From assembly GCF_001509485.1 (NCBI RefSeq), contig NZ_LLZI01000001.1:124001-188000 (forward strand): a stretch of 64,000 nt of DNA, read 5' to 3'. How positions within the stretch are numbered: position 1 is the stretch's first letter; the number at the start of each line of letters is the position of its first letter. Position numbers and translations under genes: made by a program. Of this stretch, positions 18,698 to 27,392 are shown piece after piece. This DNA is from Streptomyces sp. NRRL F-4489. GTDB lineage: Bacteria; Actinomycetota; Actinomycetes; Streptomycetales; Streptomycetaceae. The notes under the pieces are model-generated. The model searched no databases, was not told where the DNA came from, and was given only the letters and a program-made list of their open reading frames with translations.

Positions 18698-19723
18698 ATG
18701 CGCGTACTGCTGACCGGGCACCAGGGCTACCTGGGCACCGTCATGGCCCCGGTCCTCGCGGCCGCCGGGCACGAGGTCGTCGGCCTGGACGCCGGACTGT
18801 TCGCCGACTGCGTCCTGGGCCCGCCGCCCGCGGACCCGCCGGGGCACCGGGTGGACCTGCGCGACGTCACCGCCGACCACGTGGCCGGGGTGGACGCCGT
18901 GATCCACCTGGCCGCGCTCTCCAACGACCCCCTGGGGTCGCTGGCGCCCGAGCTGACCTACGACATCAACCACCACGCGTCCGTACGCCTGGCCCGCCTG
19001 GCTCGCGACGCCGGGGTGCGGCGCTTCCTGTACGCGTCCACCTGCTCGGTCTACGGCGCCGCGGGCGGTGGCGAACTGGTCGGCGAGGACGCCCCGCTGC
19101 GCCCCGTGACGCCGTACGCGGAGTCCAAGGTGCGGGTCGAGGACGACCTGCACGCCCTGGCCGACGCCGACTTCAGCCCGGTGTACCTGCGCAACGCCAC
19201 CGCCTTCGGCCACTCCCCCCGGCTGCGCGCCGACATCGTGCTGAACAACCTGGTCGGCCACGCGCTGCTCTCCGGCGAGGTGCTCGTCCTCTCCGACGGC
19301 ACACCCTGGCGCCCACTGGTGCACGCCGCCGATATCGCCCGTGCCTTCACGGCCGCGCTGACCGCGCCGAAGGACGCCGTACACGACCGGGCGTTCAACA
19401 TCGGCAGTGAGGCCAACAACGTCACGGTCGCCGAGATCGCCGGACAGGTCGCCGAGGCGGTGTCCGGCGCGAAGGTGCGGATCACCGGCGAGAACGGCGC
19501 CGACCCGCGCTCGTACCGGGTGGACTTCTCGCGGTTCCGCACCGCGATACCCGGCTTCGACTGCGAGTGGACCGTGAAGCGGGGAGCGCTCGAACTCGCC
19601 GACGCATACCGGGAGTTCGGGCTGACCCGGGACGACTTCGAGCGCCGCTTCACCCGCCTCGCGGTACTGCGCGCGGCATCCGGGGCCGGTGCCGTGGACG
19701 GCACCCTGCGGCGGCGCCCATGA
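18698..19723 (+). CDS. NAD-dependent epimerase/dehydratase (extended SDR)
   Basis: This 341-aa nucleotide-sugar SDR has the NAD motif TGHQGYLG at residues 6-13, the active-site STCSVYG, and YAESK with the catalytic Tyr/Lys. The triad region reads STC rather than the TDE of 4,6-dehydratases. It is therefore more likely a 4-epimerase, 4-reductase or similar than the missing dehydratase. Translation follows GGGGAG. It sits between PIG-L and the DUF4910 gene, and the same gene neighbours form the sugar cassette. Confidence 0.85.
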   Translation: MRVLLTGHQGYLGTVMAPVLAAAGHEVVGLDAGLFADCVLGPPPADPPGHRVDLRDVTADHVAGVDAVIHLAALSNDPLGSLAPELTYDINHHASVRLARLARDAGVRRFLYASTCSVYGAAGGGELVGEDAPLRPVTPYAESKVRVEDDLHALADADFSPVYLRNATAFGHSPRLRADIVLNNLVGHALLSGEVLVLSDGTPWRPLVHAADIARAFTAALTAPKDAVHDRAFNIGSEANNVTVAEIAGQVAEAVSGAKVRITGENGADPRSYRVDFSRFRTAIPGFDCEWTVKRGALELADAYREFGLTRDDFERRFTRLAVLRAASGAGAVDGTLRRRP

Positions 19724-20994
19724 CCGCGCAGGGGAAGGAGATGCATGCCCTGGTGGAGCGGCTCTACCCGCTCTGCCGGAGCATCACCGGCGACGGCGTA
19801 CGCGCCACCCTGGACATCGTCGGCGAGTACGTCCCGCTACAGGTCCACGAGGTGCCGACCGGTACCCAGGTCCTCGACTGGACGGTGCCGCAGGAGTGGA
19901 ACATCCGCGACGCGTACATCGCCGACCCCGCCGGCCGCCGCGTCGTCGACTTCGCCGCGTCCAGCCTGCACGTCCTCGGCTACAGCGTCCCGGTGTCGCG
20001 GACCATGCCGCTCGCCGAGCTGCGCGAGCACCTGTACACGCTGCCCGACCAACCCGACCTGGTCCCGTACCGCACCAGCTACTACACACCCGACTGGGGA
20101 TTCTGCCTGGCCCAGAACACCTTGGACGCGCTGCCGGACGGCGACTACGAGGTCCGCATCGACGCAACCCTCGCGGACGGCCACCTCACCTACGCCGAGC
20201 ACGTCATCCCCGGCCGCGTCCCCGACGAGGTGATCGTCTCCTGCCATGTCTGCCACCCCTCGCTGGCCAACGACAACCTCGCCGGCATCGCCGTGGCGAC
20301 GTTCCTCGCCCAGGCACTGGCGGAGCACACGCCGTACTACACCTACCGCTTCCTCTACGCCCCCGGCACCATCGGCGCGATCACCTGGCTGGCCCGCAAC
20401 GCCGAACGGATCGAACGCGTCAAGCACGGGCTGGTGCTGGCCTGCGCCGGCGACCCGGGCCGGCTGACGTACAAGCGGAGCAGACGCGGCGACGCGGAGA
20501 TCGACCGGGTGATGCGGTACGTGCTCGCCATCTCCCAACGCCCGTACCGCATAACGGAGTTCACGCCGTACGGGTACGACGAGCGCCAGTTCTGCTCCCC
20601 CGGCTTCAACCTCGGCGTCGGCTCGCTCACCCGCACCCCGTACGCCGCGTACCCCGAGTACCACACCTCGGCGGACAACCTGGATTTCGTCTCGCCCGAG
20701 GCGATGGCGGACACCCTCGCCGTCTGCCGCGAGGCGTTCGCCGTCCTCGACCGCAACCGGCGTTACGTCAACCTCAGCCCGTACGGCGAACCGCAGTTGG
20801 GCCGCCGCGGCCTGTACGACGCGCTCGGCGGCCGCAGCGACACCAAGCAGGCCCAGATGGCCCTGCTGTGGGTCCTCAACCTGTCGGACGGCAGTCACAG
20901 TCTGCTGGACATCGCCGAGCGGTCCGGGCTGCCGTTCGCCACCGTCGCCGCCGCGGCCGGCGCCCTGCACGGCGCCAGGCTGGTCACGGCATGA
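19720..20994 (+). CDS. DUF4910-type zinc aminopeptidase-like protein
   Basis: This 424-aa protein matches the DUF2172/DUF4910 architecture with a C-terminal winged-helix segment (DUF4910 region, then SHSLLDIAERSGLPFATVAAAA). Probable zinc ligands lie in VIVSCHVCHPSLANDNLAG and AAYPEYHTSADNLDF, an M28-peptidase-like arrangement. Homologues are known structurally as aminopeptidase-like and are often found in polysaccharide loci, but their biological reaction is not established. An amidase or deacylase step on a sugar or aminoacyl-sugar is one possibility. It begins with an ATGA overlap. Confidence 0.82.
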   Translation: MTAQGKEMHALVERLYPLCRSITGDGVRATLDIVGEYVPLQVHEVPTGTQVLDWTVPQEWNIRDAYIADPAGRRVVDFAASSLHVLGYSVPVSRTMPLAELREHLYTLPDQPDLVPYRTSYYTPDWGFCLAQNTLDALPDGDYEVRIDATLADGHLTYAEHVIPGRVPDEVIVSCHVCHPSLANDNLAGIAVATFLAQALAEHTPYYTYRFLYAPGTIGAITWLARNAERIERVKHGLVLACAGDPGRLTYKRSRRGDAEIDRVMRYVLAISQRPYRITEFTPYGYDERQFCSPGFNLGVGSLTRTPYAAYPEYHTSADNLDFVSPEAMADTLAVCREAFAVLDRNRRYVNLSPYGEPQLGRRGLYDALGGRSDTKQAQMALLWVLNLSDGSHSLLDIAERSGLPFATVAAAAGALHGARLVTA

Positions 20995-22295
20995 CGCCGA
21001 TGGCCACCGAGGGGGCGAAGGCGGCGGCACCGGCCCGCTCCGCCAAGCGGGCCCTGGTCGGCCGGCTCTCCTGGGGACTGGCCGACCAGGCGGCCTCCAG
21101 CGTCACCAACTTCGCGGTGGGGGTCTACGTGGCGCGCTCGCTGGGGGTGACCGCGTTCGGCGTGTTCAGCCTGGCGTGGGTGACCTACGGTGTGGTGCTC
21201 AACGTCTCCCGGGGGCTGGCCACCGATCCGCTCGTGGTGCGCTTCAGCGGCGTACCGGACGCGGCCTGGCGCCCGGCGGTGGCCCGGGCGTCGGGGACCG
21301 CGCTCGGCGTCGGCGGCGCCCTCGGCGCGGCGTGCCTGGCGGTCGGCCTGGGGCTCGGCGGCCGGGTGGGGGCCGCGTTCGCCTGCCTGGGCGTCATGCT
21401 GCCGGGGCTGCTGCTGCAGGATGCCTGGCGGTTCTCGTTCTTCGCCGCCGGCGCCGGGCGGAAGGCGTTCACCAACGACCTGGTGTGCGGGATCGCGCTC
21501 GTCCCGGCCATGGTCGCGGCGGCCCGGGTGGGCACCGTCGCCGCTTTCGTCCTCGCCTGGGGCGCGGCCGCCGCGGTGGCCGCCGCGTACGGCTGCTGCC
21601 AGTCCGGCATCCGGCCCCGGCCGGACCGGGCGCGCGGGTGGCTCCGCGAGCAGCGCGATCTCGGCTACCGGTACCTCGTCGAGAACGTCAGCTTGAGTGG
21701 CGCGAGCCAGTTGCGGGCGTACGGGCTCGGCGCCATCGCCGGCGTCGGCGCGGTGGGTGCGGTGCGGGGCGCCGAACTGCTCCTCGGCCCGTTCCTCGCC
21801 GTGCTGATGGGACTGTCGCTGGTCACCGTCCCGGAGGCGGCGCGGGTGCTGCGGCAGGCCCCGCACCGCCTGGGCGCGTTCTGCCTGGTGCTGGGCGGCG
21901 GGCAGGCAGCCGCCGCGCTGCTGTGGGGCGGGGCGCTGCTGCTGGTGCCGGACCGGCTCGGTGAGGTGGTGCTCGGCGATGTCTGGCCGTCCGCCGCGGC
22001 GCTCATCGTGCCGGTCACCTTGAGCGTCGCGGGCGCGGGCCTGGGCACCGGCGCGGCGGCCGGGCTGCGCGCGCTCGGCGCGGCCCGGCGCAGCCTGCGC
22101 TGCCAGCTGTTCGCCTCGCTCTGCTACGTCGGCGGCGGGCTCGGCGGGGCGGCCGCCGCCGGTACGGCCGGCTCCGCCTGGGGCGTCGCCGCCGCGACCG
22201 TCAGCGGCTCGGCCGTGTGGTGGCTGCACCTGCGGTCCGCCCTGCGCGAGCCCCACCCGAACCGGAACCCCCTCCCCGAAGCGAGGACCTCATGA
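20991..22295 (+). CDS. Oligosaccharide flippase (Wzx-like, MOP superfamily)
   Basis: This 434-aa membrane protein has about 12 hydrophobic segments. The first carries the family's opening WGLADQAASSVTNFAVGVYVARSLG. It would flip undecaprenyl-linked repeat units to the outer face for the Wzy-type polymerase at 13490. The ATG overlaps the previous stop. Together, Wzx, Wzy and two Wzz-like proteins indicate a Wzx/Wzy-dependent pathway rather than an ABC-transporter or synthase route. Confidence 0.85.
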   Translation: MTPMATEGAKAAAPARSAKRALVGRLSWGLADQAASSVTNFAVGVYVARSLGVTAFGVFSLAWVTYGVVLNVSRGLATDPLVVRFSGVPDAAWRPAVARASGTALGVGGALGAACLAVGLGLGGRVGAAFACLGVMLPGLLLQDAWRFSFFAAGAGRKAFTNDLVCGIALVPAMVAAARVGTVAAFVLAWGAAAAVAAAYGCCQSGIRPRPDRARGWLREQRDLGYRYLVENVSLSGASQLRAYGLGAIAGVGAVGAVRGAELLLGPFLAVLMGLSLVTVPEAARVLRQAPHRLGAFCLVLGGGQAAAALLWGGALLLVPDRLGEVVLGDVWPSAAALIVPVTLSVAGAGLGTGAAAGLRALGAARRSLRCQLFASLCYVGGGLGGAAAAGTAGSAWGVAAATVSGSAVWWLHLRSALREPHPNRNPLPEARTS

Positions 22296-23239
22296 CCACC
22301 CGCCCCAGGCTGAGCATCGGCCTGCCCGTGTACAACGGCGAGGAGTACCTGTCCGAGTCGCTCGACGCCCTGCTGGGTCAGACCTACGAGGACTTCGAGC
22401 TGATCATCTCCGACAACGCCTCCACCGACGGCACCCAGGACATCTGCCGCCGGTACGCCGCACGCGACCCGCGCATCCGCTACCTCCGGCTGCCCCGCAA
22501 CATCGGCGCCACCCCCAACCACAACCACGTCTTCGCCCGGTCCCGCGGCGAACTCTTCAAATGGGCCTCACACGACGACCTGTACGGCCGCGACCTGCTG
22601 CGCGCGTGCGTCCAGGCACTGGACGAGCGGCCGGACGCGATCCTCGCGCACACCGGCCAGGCGGTCATCGACGGCGACGGCCAGCTGAAAGTCCCCTACG
22701 CGTACGGACTCGCCACCGACTCACCGCACCCGCCCGAGCGCTTCCGCAGTCTGCTCTTCGAACCCGGCGGCGACGATTTCTACGGGGTGCTGCGGGCCGA
22801 CGTCCTGCGCCGGGTGAAGCCGATGGACAGCTACCACCACGCGGACCGCACGTTCGTCGCCGAACTCACCCTGCACGGGCCGTTCCACCAGGTGCCGGAG
22901 GTGCTGTACTTCCGCCGCGACCACCCCACCCGCGCCGAGCGGGCGAACCCTTCCAAGCGCGCCCGCTGCGTCAACCTCGACCCGCGCCGGGCGGGCCCGC
23001 TGCACCCGACGCCCCGGCTGCTGGCCGAGTACGTCTGGGGCTTCGCCGCGGCGATCCGGCGGGCGCCGCTGACCCCGGCCGACCGCCGCGCCTGCTACCG
23101 CCACCTGGCCGCCTGGCTGACCAGCCGGGCCCGGCCGGGCGCCGGCGAACGGGTCGAGGACCGCCCCCCGGTCGCCCCGGACCGGCTCACCGTCTCCGTC
23201 GACGCCCTCGTCGCGGGCCGCGAAGGGCGGCAGGCATGA
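22292..23239 (+). CDS. Glycosyltransferase family 2
   Basis: A 315-aa GT-A inverting glycosyltransferase. It has LSIGLPVYNGEEYLSESLDALLGQTYEDFEL and ISDNASTDGT near the N-terminus, with the usual Asp residues for nucleotide binding, and WASHDDLYG (about residues 90-98) as the likely metal-binding DxD region. The C-terminal ~90 residues are basic with no membrane helix, so it is probably peripheral. The ATG follows GCGAGGACC and overlaps the upstream stop. Confidence 0.87.
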   Translation: MTTRPRLSIGLPVYNGEEYLSESLDALLGQTYEDFELIISDNASTDGTQDICRRYAARDPRIRYLRLPRNIGATPNHNHVFARSRGELFKWASHDDLYGRDLLRACVQALDERPDAILAHTGQAVIDGDGQLKVPYAYGLATDSPHPPERFRSLLFEPGGDDFYGVLRADVLRRVKPMDSYHHADRTFVAELTLHGPFHQVPEVLYFRRDHPTRAERANPSKRARCVNLDPRRAGPLHPTPRLLAEYVWGFAAAIRRAPLTPADRRACYRHLAAWLTSRARPGAGERVEDRPPVAPDRLTVSVDALVAGREGRQA

Positions 23240-24456
23240 CAACCACGCCCCGCGTCGGGGTGTTCGGCCTCCTCGGCTCCGGCAACCTCGGCAACGACGG
23301 ATCGCTGGAAGCCCTCCTCGACTACCTCCGCACCGAGCACCCGGACGCGGCCGTGGACGCGCTGTGCGGCGGCCCGGAGGCGGTGACGGAGCGGTTCGGC
23401 ATCCCCGCGGTGCGCCTGCACTGGAACCGCGCGGAGTACCGGACCGCGTCCCGCGCGGGCGCGATGGCCGCCAAGGGCCTGGGCAAACTCCTCGACATCG
23501 TCCGCACCGCCGCCTGGGTGCGCCGGCACGACGTGGTGATCGTGCCGGGCATGGGCGTCCTGGAGGCCACCCTGCCACTGCGGCCGTGGGGCTTCCCGTA
23601 CTCCCTGTTCCTGCTCTGCGCGGCCGGCCGGCTGTTCGGCACCCGGGTAGCGCTGGTCAGCGTCGGCGCCGCACCGATCGGCAGCCGGCCGACGAGAGCC
23701 CTGGTGCGCTGGTCGGCACGGCTGGCCGCGTACCGCTCGTACCGGGACGCGCCGTCCCGCGACACGATGCGGACGATGGGCGTGGACACCGCGCGCGACG
23801 AGGTCTACCCGGACCTCGCGTTCGCCCTGCCACCACCGCCGACGAGCGGACCGCCTGCCCCTCCCGGCCGCGTCTGCGTCGGCGTCATGGACTTCCACGG
23901 CGGCGACGACGACCGCGTCCGGGCCGGCGAGATCCACCACCGCTACCTCGACGGGACGATCCGCTTCGTCCGCGCGCTGGTCGAGGACGGCCGCCCGGTC
24001 CGGCTGCTCACCGGCGACGCCTGCGACGCGCCGGTGGTCGCCGCGATCCTCGACGCGGTGGACTCGCCGCTGGTCACCGCCGCCGAACCGGCCTCCCTCG
24101 CCGACCTGATGCGGGAGGCGGCGGCCGCCGACGCCGTGGTGGCGATCCGCTACCACAACCTGGTCTGCGCCCTGAAGGCCGGCACCCCGGCACTCGCGGT
24201 CAGCTACGCGGCCAAGAGCGACGCCCTCATGGCCCGGATGGGCCTCGGCGCGTACAGCCACCCGGCCCGCGCCCTCGACGCCGACCGGCTGCTGGAGCAG
24301 TTCCGGGAACTGGAGAAGCGAGCGCCGGAGCTGCGGCACACGCTAGCCGAACGAAACGAGGTGGCCCTACGCCAACTCGCCCGCCAATTCAGCCACTTGA
24401 CCTCCACCCTCTTCCCCATGACCGACCACGCCCACACCGTGCGGAAGGCCCCATGA
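23236..24456 (+). CDS. Polysaccharide pyruvyl transferase family protein
   Basis: This 406-aa protein resembles the CsaB/PssM-like family, which transfers pyruvate from PEP to a sugar as a ketal and so adds negative charge. Visible family features are GVFGLLGSGNLGNDGSLEA at the start, IVPGMGVLE near residue 100, and the C-terminal VAIRYHNLVCALKAGTPALAVSY. The exact sugar acceptor is unknown, and some family members do other reactions. The start overlaps the GT2 stop. Confidence 0.78.
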   Translation: MTTTPRVGVFGLLGSGNLGNDGSLEALLDYLRTEHPDAAVDALCGGPEAVTERFGIPAVRLHWNRAEYRTASRAGAMAAKGLGKLLDIVRTAAWVRRHDVVIVPGMGVLEATLPLRPWGFPYSLFLLCAAGRLFGTRVALVSVGAAPIGSRPTRALVRWSARLAAYRSYRDAPSRDTMRTMGVDTARDEVYPDLAFALPPPPTSGPPAPPGRVCVGVMDFHGGDDDRVRAGEIHHRYLDGTIRFVRALVEDGRPVRLLTGDACDAPVVAAILDAVDSPLVTAAEPASLADLMREAAAADAVVAIRYHNLVCALKAGTPALAVSYAAKSDALMARMGLGAYSHPARALDADRLLEQFRELEKRAPELRHTLAERNEVALRQLARQFSHLTSTLFPMTDHAHTVRKAP

Positions 24457-24477
24457 CAGCCGCGGAAGGCCCCATGA
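24441..24477 (+). repeat. Duplicated ribosome-binding/start segment
   Basis: The 16-nt segment GCGGAAGGCCCCATGA occurs at 24441-24456 and again at 24462-24477, a 21-bp direct repeat. Each copy contains a GGAAGG ribosome site and an ATG, and both ATGs (24453 and 24474) are in the same frame. The first copy overlaps the previous stop. Confidence 0.8.
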
Positions 24478-25025
24478 AAGCAACCGAAGTCCCGGAGATC
24501 GCCGGCGCGTTCCTGTTCGAGCCGACCCCGTACGCCGACGAACGCGGCTTCTTCTGCCGCACCTTCGACGCCGACGCGATCCGCGCGGTGGGCCTCGACC
24601 CGAACGCCTTCGTCCAGGACAGCGTGTCCCGTTCGGTCCGCGGCGTCCTGCGCGGCCTGCACCTGCGCTCAGGCGCCGGCGAGGCCAAGCTGGTGCGCTG
24701 CTCGTACGGAAAGATCTTCGACGTCGTCGTGGACCTCCGCCCGGACTCCCCGACGTACCTGGCCGTGGCCTTCTTCGAGCTGTCCGGCGAGACGCAGACG
24801 ACCGTGTACATCCCGGCGGGATGCGCCCACGGCTTCCAGGCACTGACCGGGACCGCCGACACCTCGTACCGCATCGACCGCCCGCACGATCCGGCCGAGG
24901 ACGTGACGATCGCCCACGACGACCCGGAACTGGCCATCCCCTGGCCGCTGCCGGTCACCTCGCTGTCCCGGCGGGACCGGAAGGCCACCGGCCTCGCCGA
25001 GTACCTGAACCGAAGAGGGAAGTGA
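24453..25025 (+). CDS. RmlC-like NDP-sugar 3,5-epimerase family cupin, possibly altered function
   Basis: At 190 aa (183 if the second ATG at 24474 is used) it matches the dTDP-4-keto-sugar 3,5-epimerase cupin: GVLRGLHLRSG (catalytic His), KLVRCSYGKIFDVVVDLR, VYIPAGCAHGFQAL and DDPELAIPWPLP. The usual DYY pair, which carries the catalytic tyrosine of RmlC, is replaced by RPH (in YRIDRPHDP). It may therefore be a single-carbon epimerase, an isomerase or another cupin. It sits near the end of the sugar cassette. Confidence 0.8.
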   Translation: MTAAEGPMKATEVPEIAGAFLFEPTPYADERGFFCRTFDADAIRAVGLDPNAFVQDSVSRSVRGVLRGLHLRSGAGEAKLVRCSYGKIFDVVVDLRPDSPTYLAVAFFELSGETQTTVYIPAGCAHGFQALTGTADTSYRIDRPHDPAEDVTIAHDDPELAIPWPLPVTSLSRRDRKATGLAEYLNRRGK

Positions 25026-25032
25026 GGCGGGC

Positions 25033-26376
25033 ATGGAACCTGAACTGGCGGACTGCGAGCGGGAGTTAGCTCTCCCCCGGTCCCGTGCGGCGAACGAGCG
25101 GCTGCACGCCCTGATCCCCGGCGGCGCGCACACCTACGCCAAGGGCGACGACCAATACCCCGAGAACATGGCGCCGGTCATCAGCCACGGCCGCGGCGCC
25201 CACGTCTGGGACATCGACGGCAACCGCTATATCGAGTACGGCTCCGGTCTGCGGTCGGTCAGCCTCGGCCACGCCCACCCCCGCGTCATCGAGGCGGTGC
25301 GGCGGGAACTGGACCGCGGCAGCAACTTCGTCCGGCCCTCCCTCGTGGAGGTCGAGGCCGCGGAACGCTTCCTGGCCACGGTGCCGACCGCCGAGATGGT
25401 GAAGTTCGCCAAGAACGGCTCCGACGCCACCACCGCGGCGGTGCGCCTGGCCCGCGCCGCCACCGGACGCCCGCGGGTGGCCCTCTGCGCCGACCACCCG
25501 TTCTTCTCCACCGACGACTGGTTCATCGGCACCACGCCGATGTCCGCCGGCATCCCCGCGGCGCTCAACCAGCTCACCGTGACCTTCCCCTACGGCGACC
25601 TGGCCGCCACGGAGGACCTGCTCACCCGCTACCGGGACGAGATCGCCTGCCTGGTCCTCGAACCCGCCACCCACACCGAGCCGCCGCCCGGTTACCTCGC
25701 CGGCCTGCGCGAACTGGCCGACCGGCACGGCTGCGTCCTGATCTTCGACGAGATGATCACCGGCTTCCGCTGGTCCGAGGCGGGCGCCCAGGGCCTGTAC
25801 GGCGTCGTCCCCGACCTCTCCACCTTCGGCAAGGCGCTGGGCAACGGCTTCGCCGTCTCCGCACTGGCCGGGCGCCGCGCGCTGATGGAGCGGGGCGGAC
25901 TGCGCCACTCCGGCGACCGGGTCTTCCTGCTGTCCACCACGCACGGCGCCGAAACGCACTCCCTGGCCGCCGCGATGGCCGTACAGACGACGTACACCGA
26001 GGAAGGCGTCACCGCGCGCCTGCACGCCCTCGGTGAGCGGCTGGCCGCCGGCGTCCGCGACGCCGCCGCGAGCACGGGCGTCGGCGACCACCTCCTCGTC
26101 CGGGGCCGGGCCAGCAACCTGGTCTACGCCACCCTCGACGAGAACGGCCAGCCGTCCCAGCCATACCGCACGTTGTTCCTGCGCCACCTCCTGGCGGGCG
26201 GCGTACTCGCCCCGTCCTTCGTCGTCAGCAGCGCCCTCACCGACGCCGACATCGACCGCACCATCGACGTGGTGGCCCAGGCATGCGCCGTGTACCGCAA
26301 GGCCCTGGACGCCGCCGACCCCACCCCCTGGCTCGCCGGCCGCCCGGTCAAGCCGGTGTTCCGGCGGTTGGTGTGA
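25033..26376 (+). CDS. PLP-dependent class III aminotransferase, glutamate-1-semialdehyde aminomutase-like
   Basis: This 447-aa fold-type I enzyme resembles HemL. It has VWDIDGNRYIEYGSG and FAKNGSDATTAAVRLAR, FDEMITGFRW with the cofactor-binding Asp, and Lys267 in STFGKALGNG as the probable PLP Schiff-base lysine. A true HemL is usually in a haem locus. Here it is the last gene of the polysaccharide operon, so it more likely aminates a sugar or a small side group. The ATG follows GAGGCGGG. Confidence 0.8.
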   Translation: MEPELADCERELALPRSRAANERLHALIPGGAHTYAKGDDQYPENMAPVISHGRGAHVWDIDGNRYIEYGSGLRSVSLGHAHPRVIEAVRRELDRGSNFVRPSLVEVEAAERFLATVPTAEMVKFAKNGSDATTAAVRLARAATGRPRVALCADHPFFSTDDWFIGTTPMSAGIPAALNQLTVTFPYGDLAATEDLLTRYRDEIACLVLEPATHTEPPPGYLAGLRELADRHGCVLIFDEMITGFRWSEAGAQGLYGVVPDLSTFGKALGNGFAVSALAGRRALMERGGLRHSGDRVFLLSTTHGAETHSLAAAMAVQTTYTEEGVTARLHALGERLAAGVRDAAASTGVGDHLLVRGRASNLVYATLDENGQPSQPYRTLFLRHLLAGGVLAPSFVVSSALTDADIDRTIDVVAQACAVYRKALDAADPTPWLAGRPVKPVFRRLV

Positions 26377-26389
26377 GGTGACGCGCCGC

Positions 26390-27145
26390 TCAGCCGGCCC
26401 ACCGTCCCCCCACCCGATCGACCCCCCAAGCGGTCACCGGCACCACCACCAGCGCGGTGCACCAACCACCCAGCACATCGGTCGGATAGTGCGCGCCCAG
26501 AACGACCTGCGCCCAGCCCATACCAGCACCCGCGACCAGCGCCGCGCCGAGCACGAGCAACCTGCCGGCCGTCCTCCCCAAGCCCAGCCGACCGGCCGCG
26601 AGCAACGCCACCACGAGTACGAGCGCGGTGGCGAAGGCGGTATGCCCGCTCGGATACGACAGGTTGCCCTCCCCGTGGATCGTGCGCCCGGCCAGCTGCT
26701 TGATCACCGTCGCCGCCCCGACACTCATCCCGACGCCGCTGACCACGAGCACCACCCCGCGCACCCACCGAAGCAGCAAGCACCCCGTCACCGCGGCCGC
26801 GACCACCACCGCCGCCCCCGCGGGCTCCCCCAAAAAATCCACACCCAGCGCCACGCACCGCCACGGCGGCCCCACCCCCTCCACCGCCGCCCCGACCCGC
26901 GCGTCCACCCCACCGGGCGTGCTCTCCCCGCCGTACAGCACCCCGAGAACGACGACCACCGACGCGGCGACCCCCGCGACCCACCCGAGCCCCCATCGCG
27001 GCAAGGCCACCGGCCCCACGAGCCGCCCCCCACCACCCGGACCGACTGCCGCGACCTCCGCCTCCCGCCGACGCCAACTCCCCACCAGCGAACCCCCGTC
27101 CGTATCCCAGCACTCTGGCACAGCGGCAAGCAGGCCGTCCGGCAT
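26390..27145 (-). CDS. PAP2-family phosphatase
   Basis: A 251-aa membrane phosphatase with five or six hydrophobic segments. The PAP2 motifs are KQLAGRTIHGE, YPSGHTAFA and VVLGAHYPTDVLGG, including the catalytic His pair. It probably dephosphorylates a lipid phosphate, perhaps undecaprenyl pyrophosphate released by the neighbouring glycan pathway, which is inferred from proximity. It converges on the polysaccharide operon with a 13-nt gap. No strong ribosome site is visible at the chosen ATG, so the N-terminal ~40 residues are uncertain. Confidence 0.82.
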   Translation of the reverse strand: MPDGLLAAVPECWDTDGGSLVGSWRRREAEVAAVGPGGGGRLVGPVALPRWGLGWVAGVAASVVVVLGVLYGGESTPGGVDARVGAAVEGVGPPWRCVALGVDFLGEPAGAAVVVAAAVTGCLLLRWVRGVVLVVSGVGMSVGAATVIKQLAGRTIHGEGNLSYPSGHTAFATALVLVVALLAAGRLGLGRTAGRLLVLGAALVAGAGMGWAQVVLGAHYPTDVLGGWCTALVVVPVTAWGVDRVGGRWAG

Positions 27146-27262
27146 CGCAGCGACGGCCGGTCAGGGAAGGCGAGACGGGGGATACGGGGTGAACAGGCGT
27201 ACCGAGGTTGACCTGTGGCCCGGCAAGACGCCGGTCAGGGGGCCAACCCCGGCCCCGCCGTG

Positions 27263-27301
27263 ACCTGATTCGGGCGATCCCCCGCGTCGCCCGAATCAGG
27301 T
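27263..27301. repeat. Perfect 15-bp inverted repeat between divergent genes
   Basis: Arms 27263-27277 (ACCTGATTCGGGCGA) and 27287-27301 are perfectly complementary around a 9-nt loop. It looks like a terminator hairpin without a T tract, yet it lies between two divergently transcribed genes, where neither should end. Confidence 0.7.
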
Positions 27302-27354
27302 GGTCTCGCCGGATTCTCCGCCCTCGCGGGCGGGCATCCGCAACCTGTGCTGAG

Positions 27355-27372
27355 TATATTGGCTCCGAGCCA
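27355..27372 (+). promoter_or_regulatory. Probable -10 box and TetR operator
   Basis: TATATT (27355-27360) is a likely -10 element for the TetR gene. It abuts a perfect short palindrome, TGGCTC-C-GAGCCA (27360-27372), just before the ribosome site. This position suits autorepression by the regulator encoded at 27393. Confidence 0.5.
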
Positions 27373-27392
27373 GTCAACGCAGGAGTTACAGC

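Noticed and set aside
18698..19723. Considered as the missing NDP-glucose 4,6-dehydratase
   Set aside because: The active-site region reads STCSVYG rather than the dehydratase TDE triad.
25033..26376. Considered as the housekeeping haem gene hemL
   Set aside because: It is tightly placed at the end of a polysaccharide operon with no haem genes nearby, so a paralogue is more likely.
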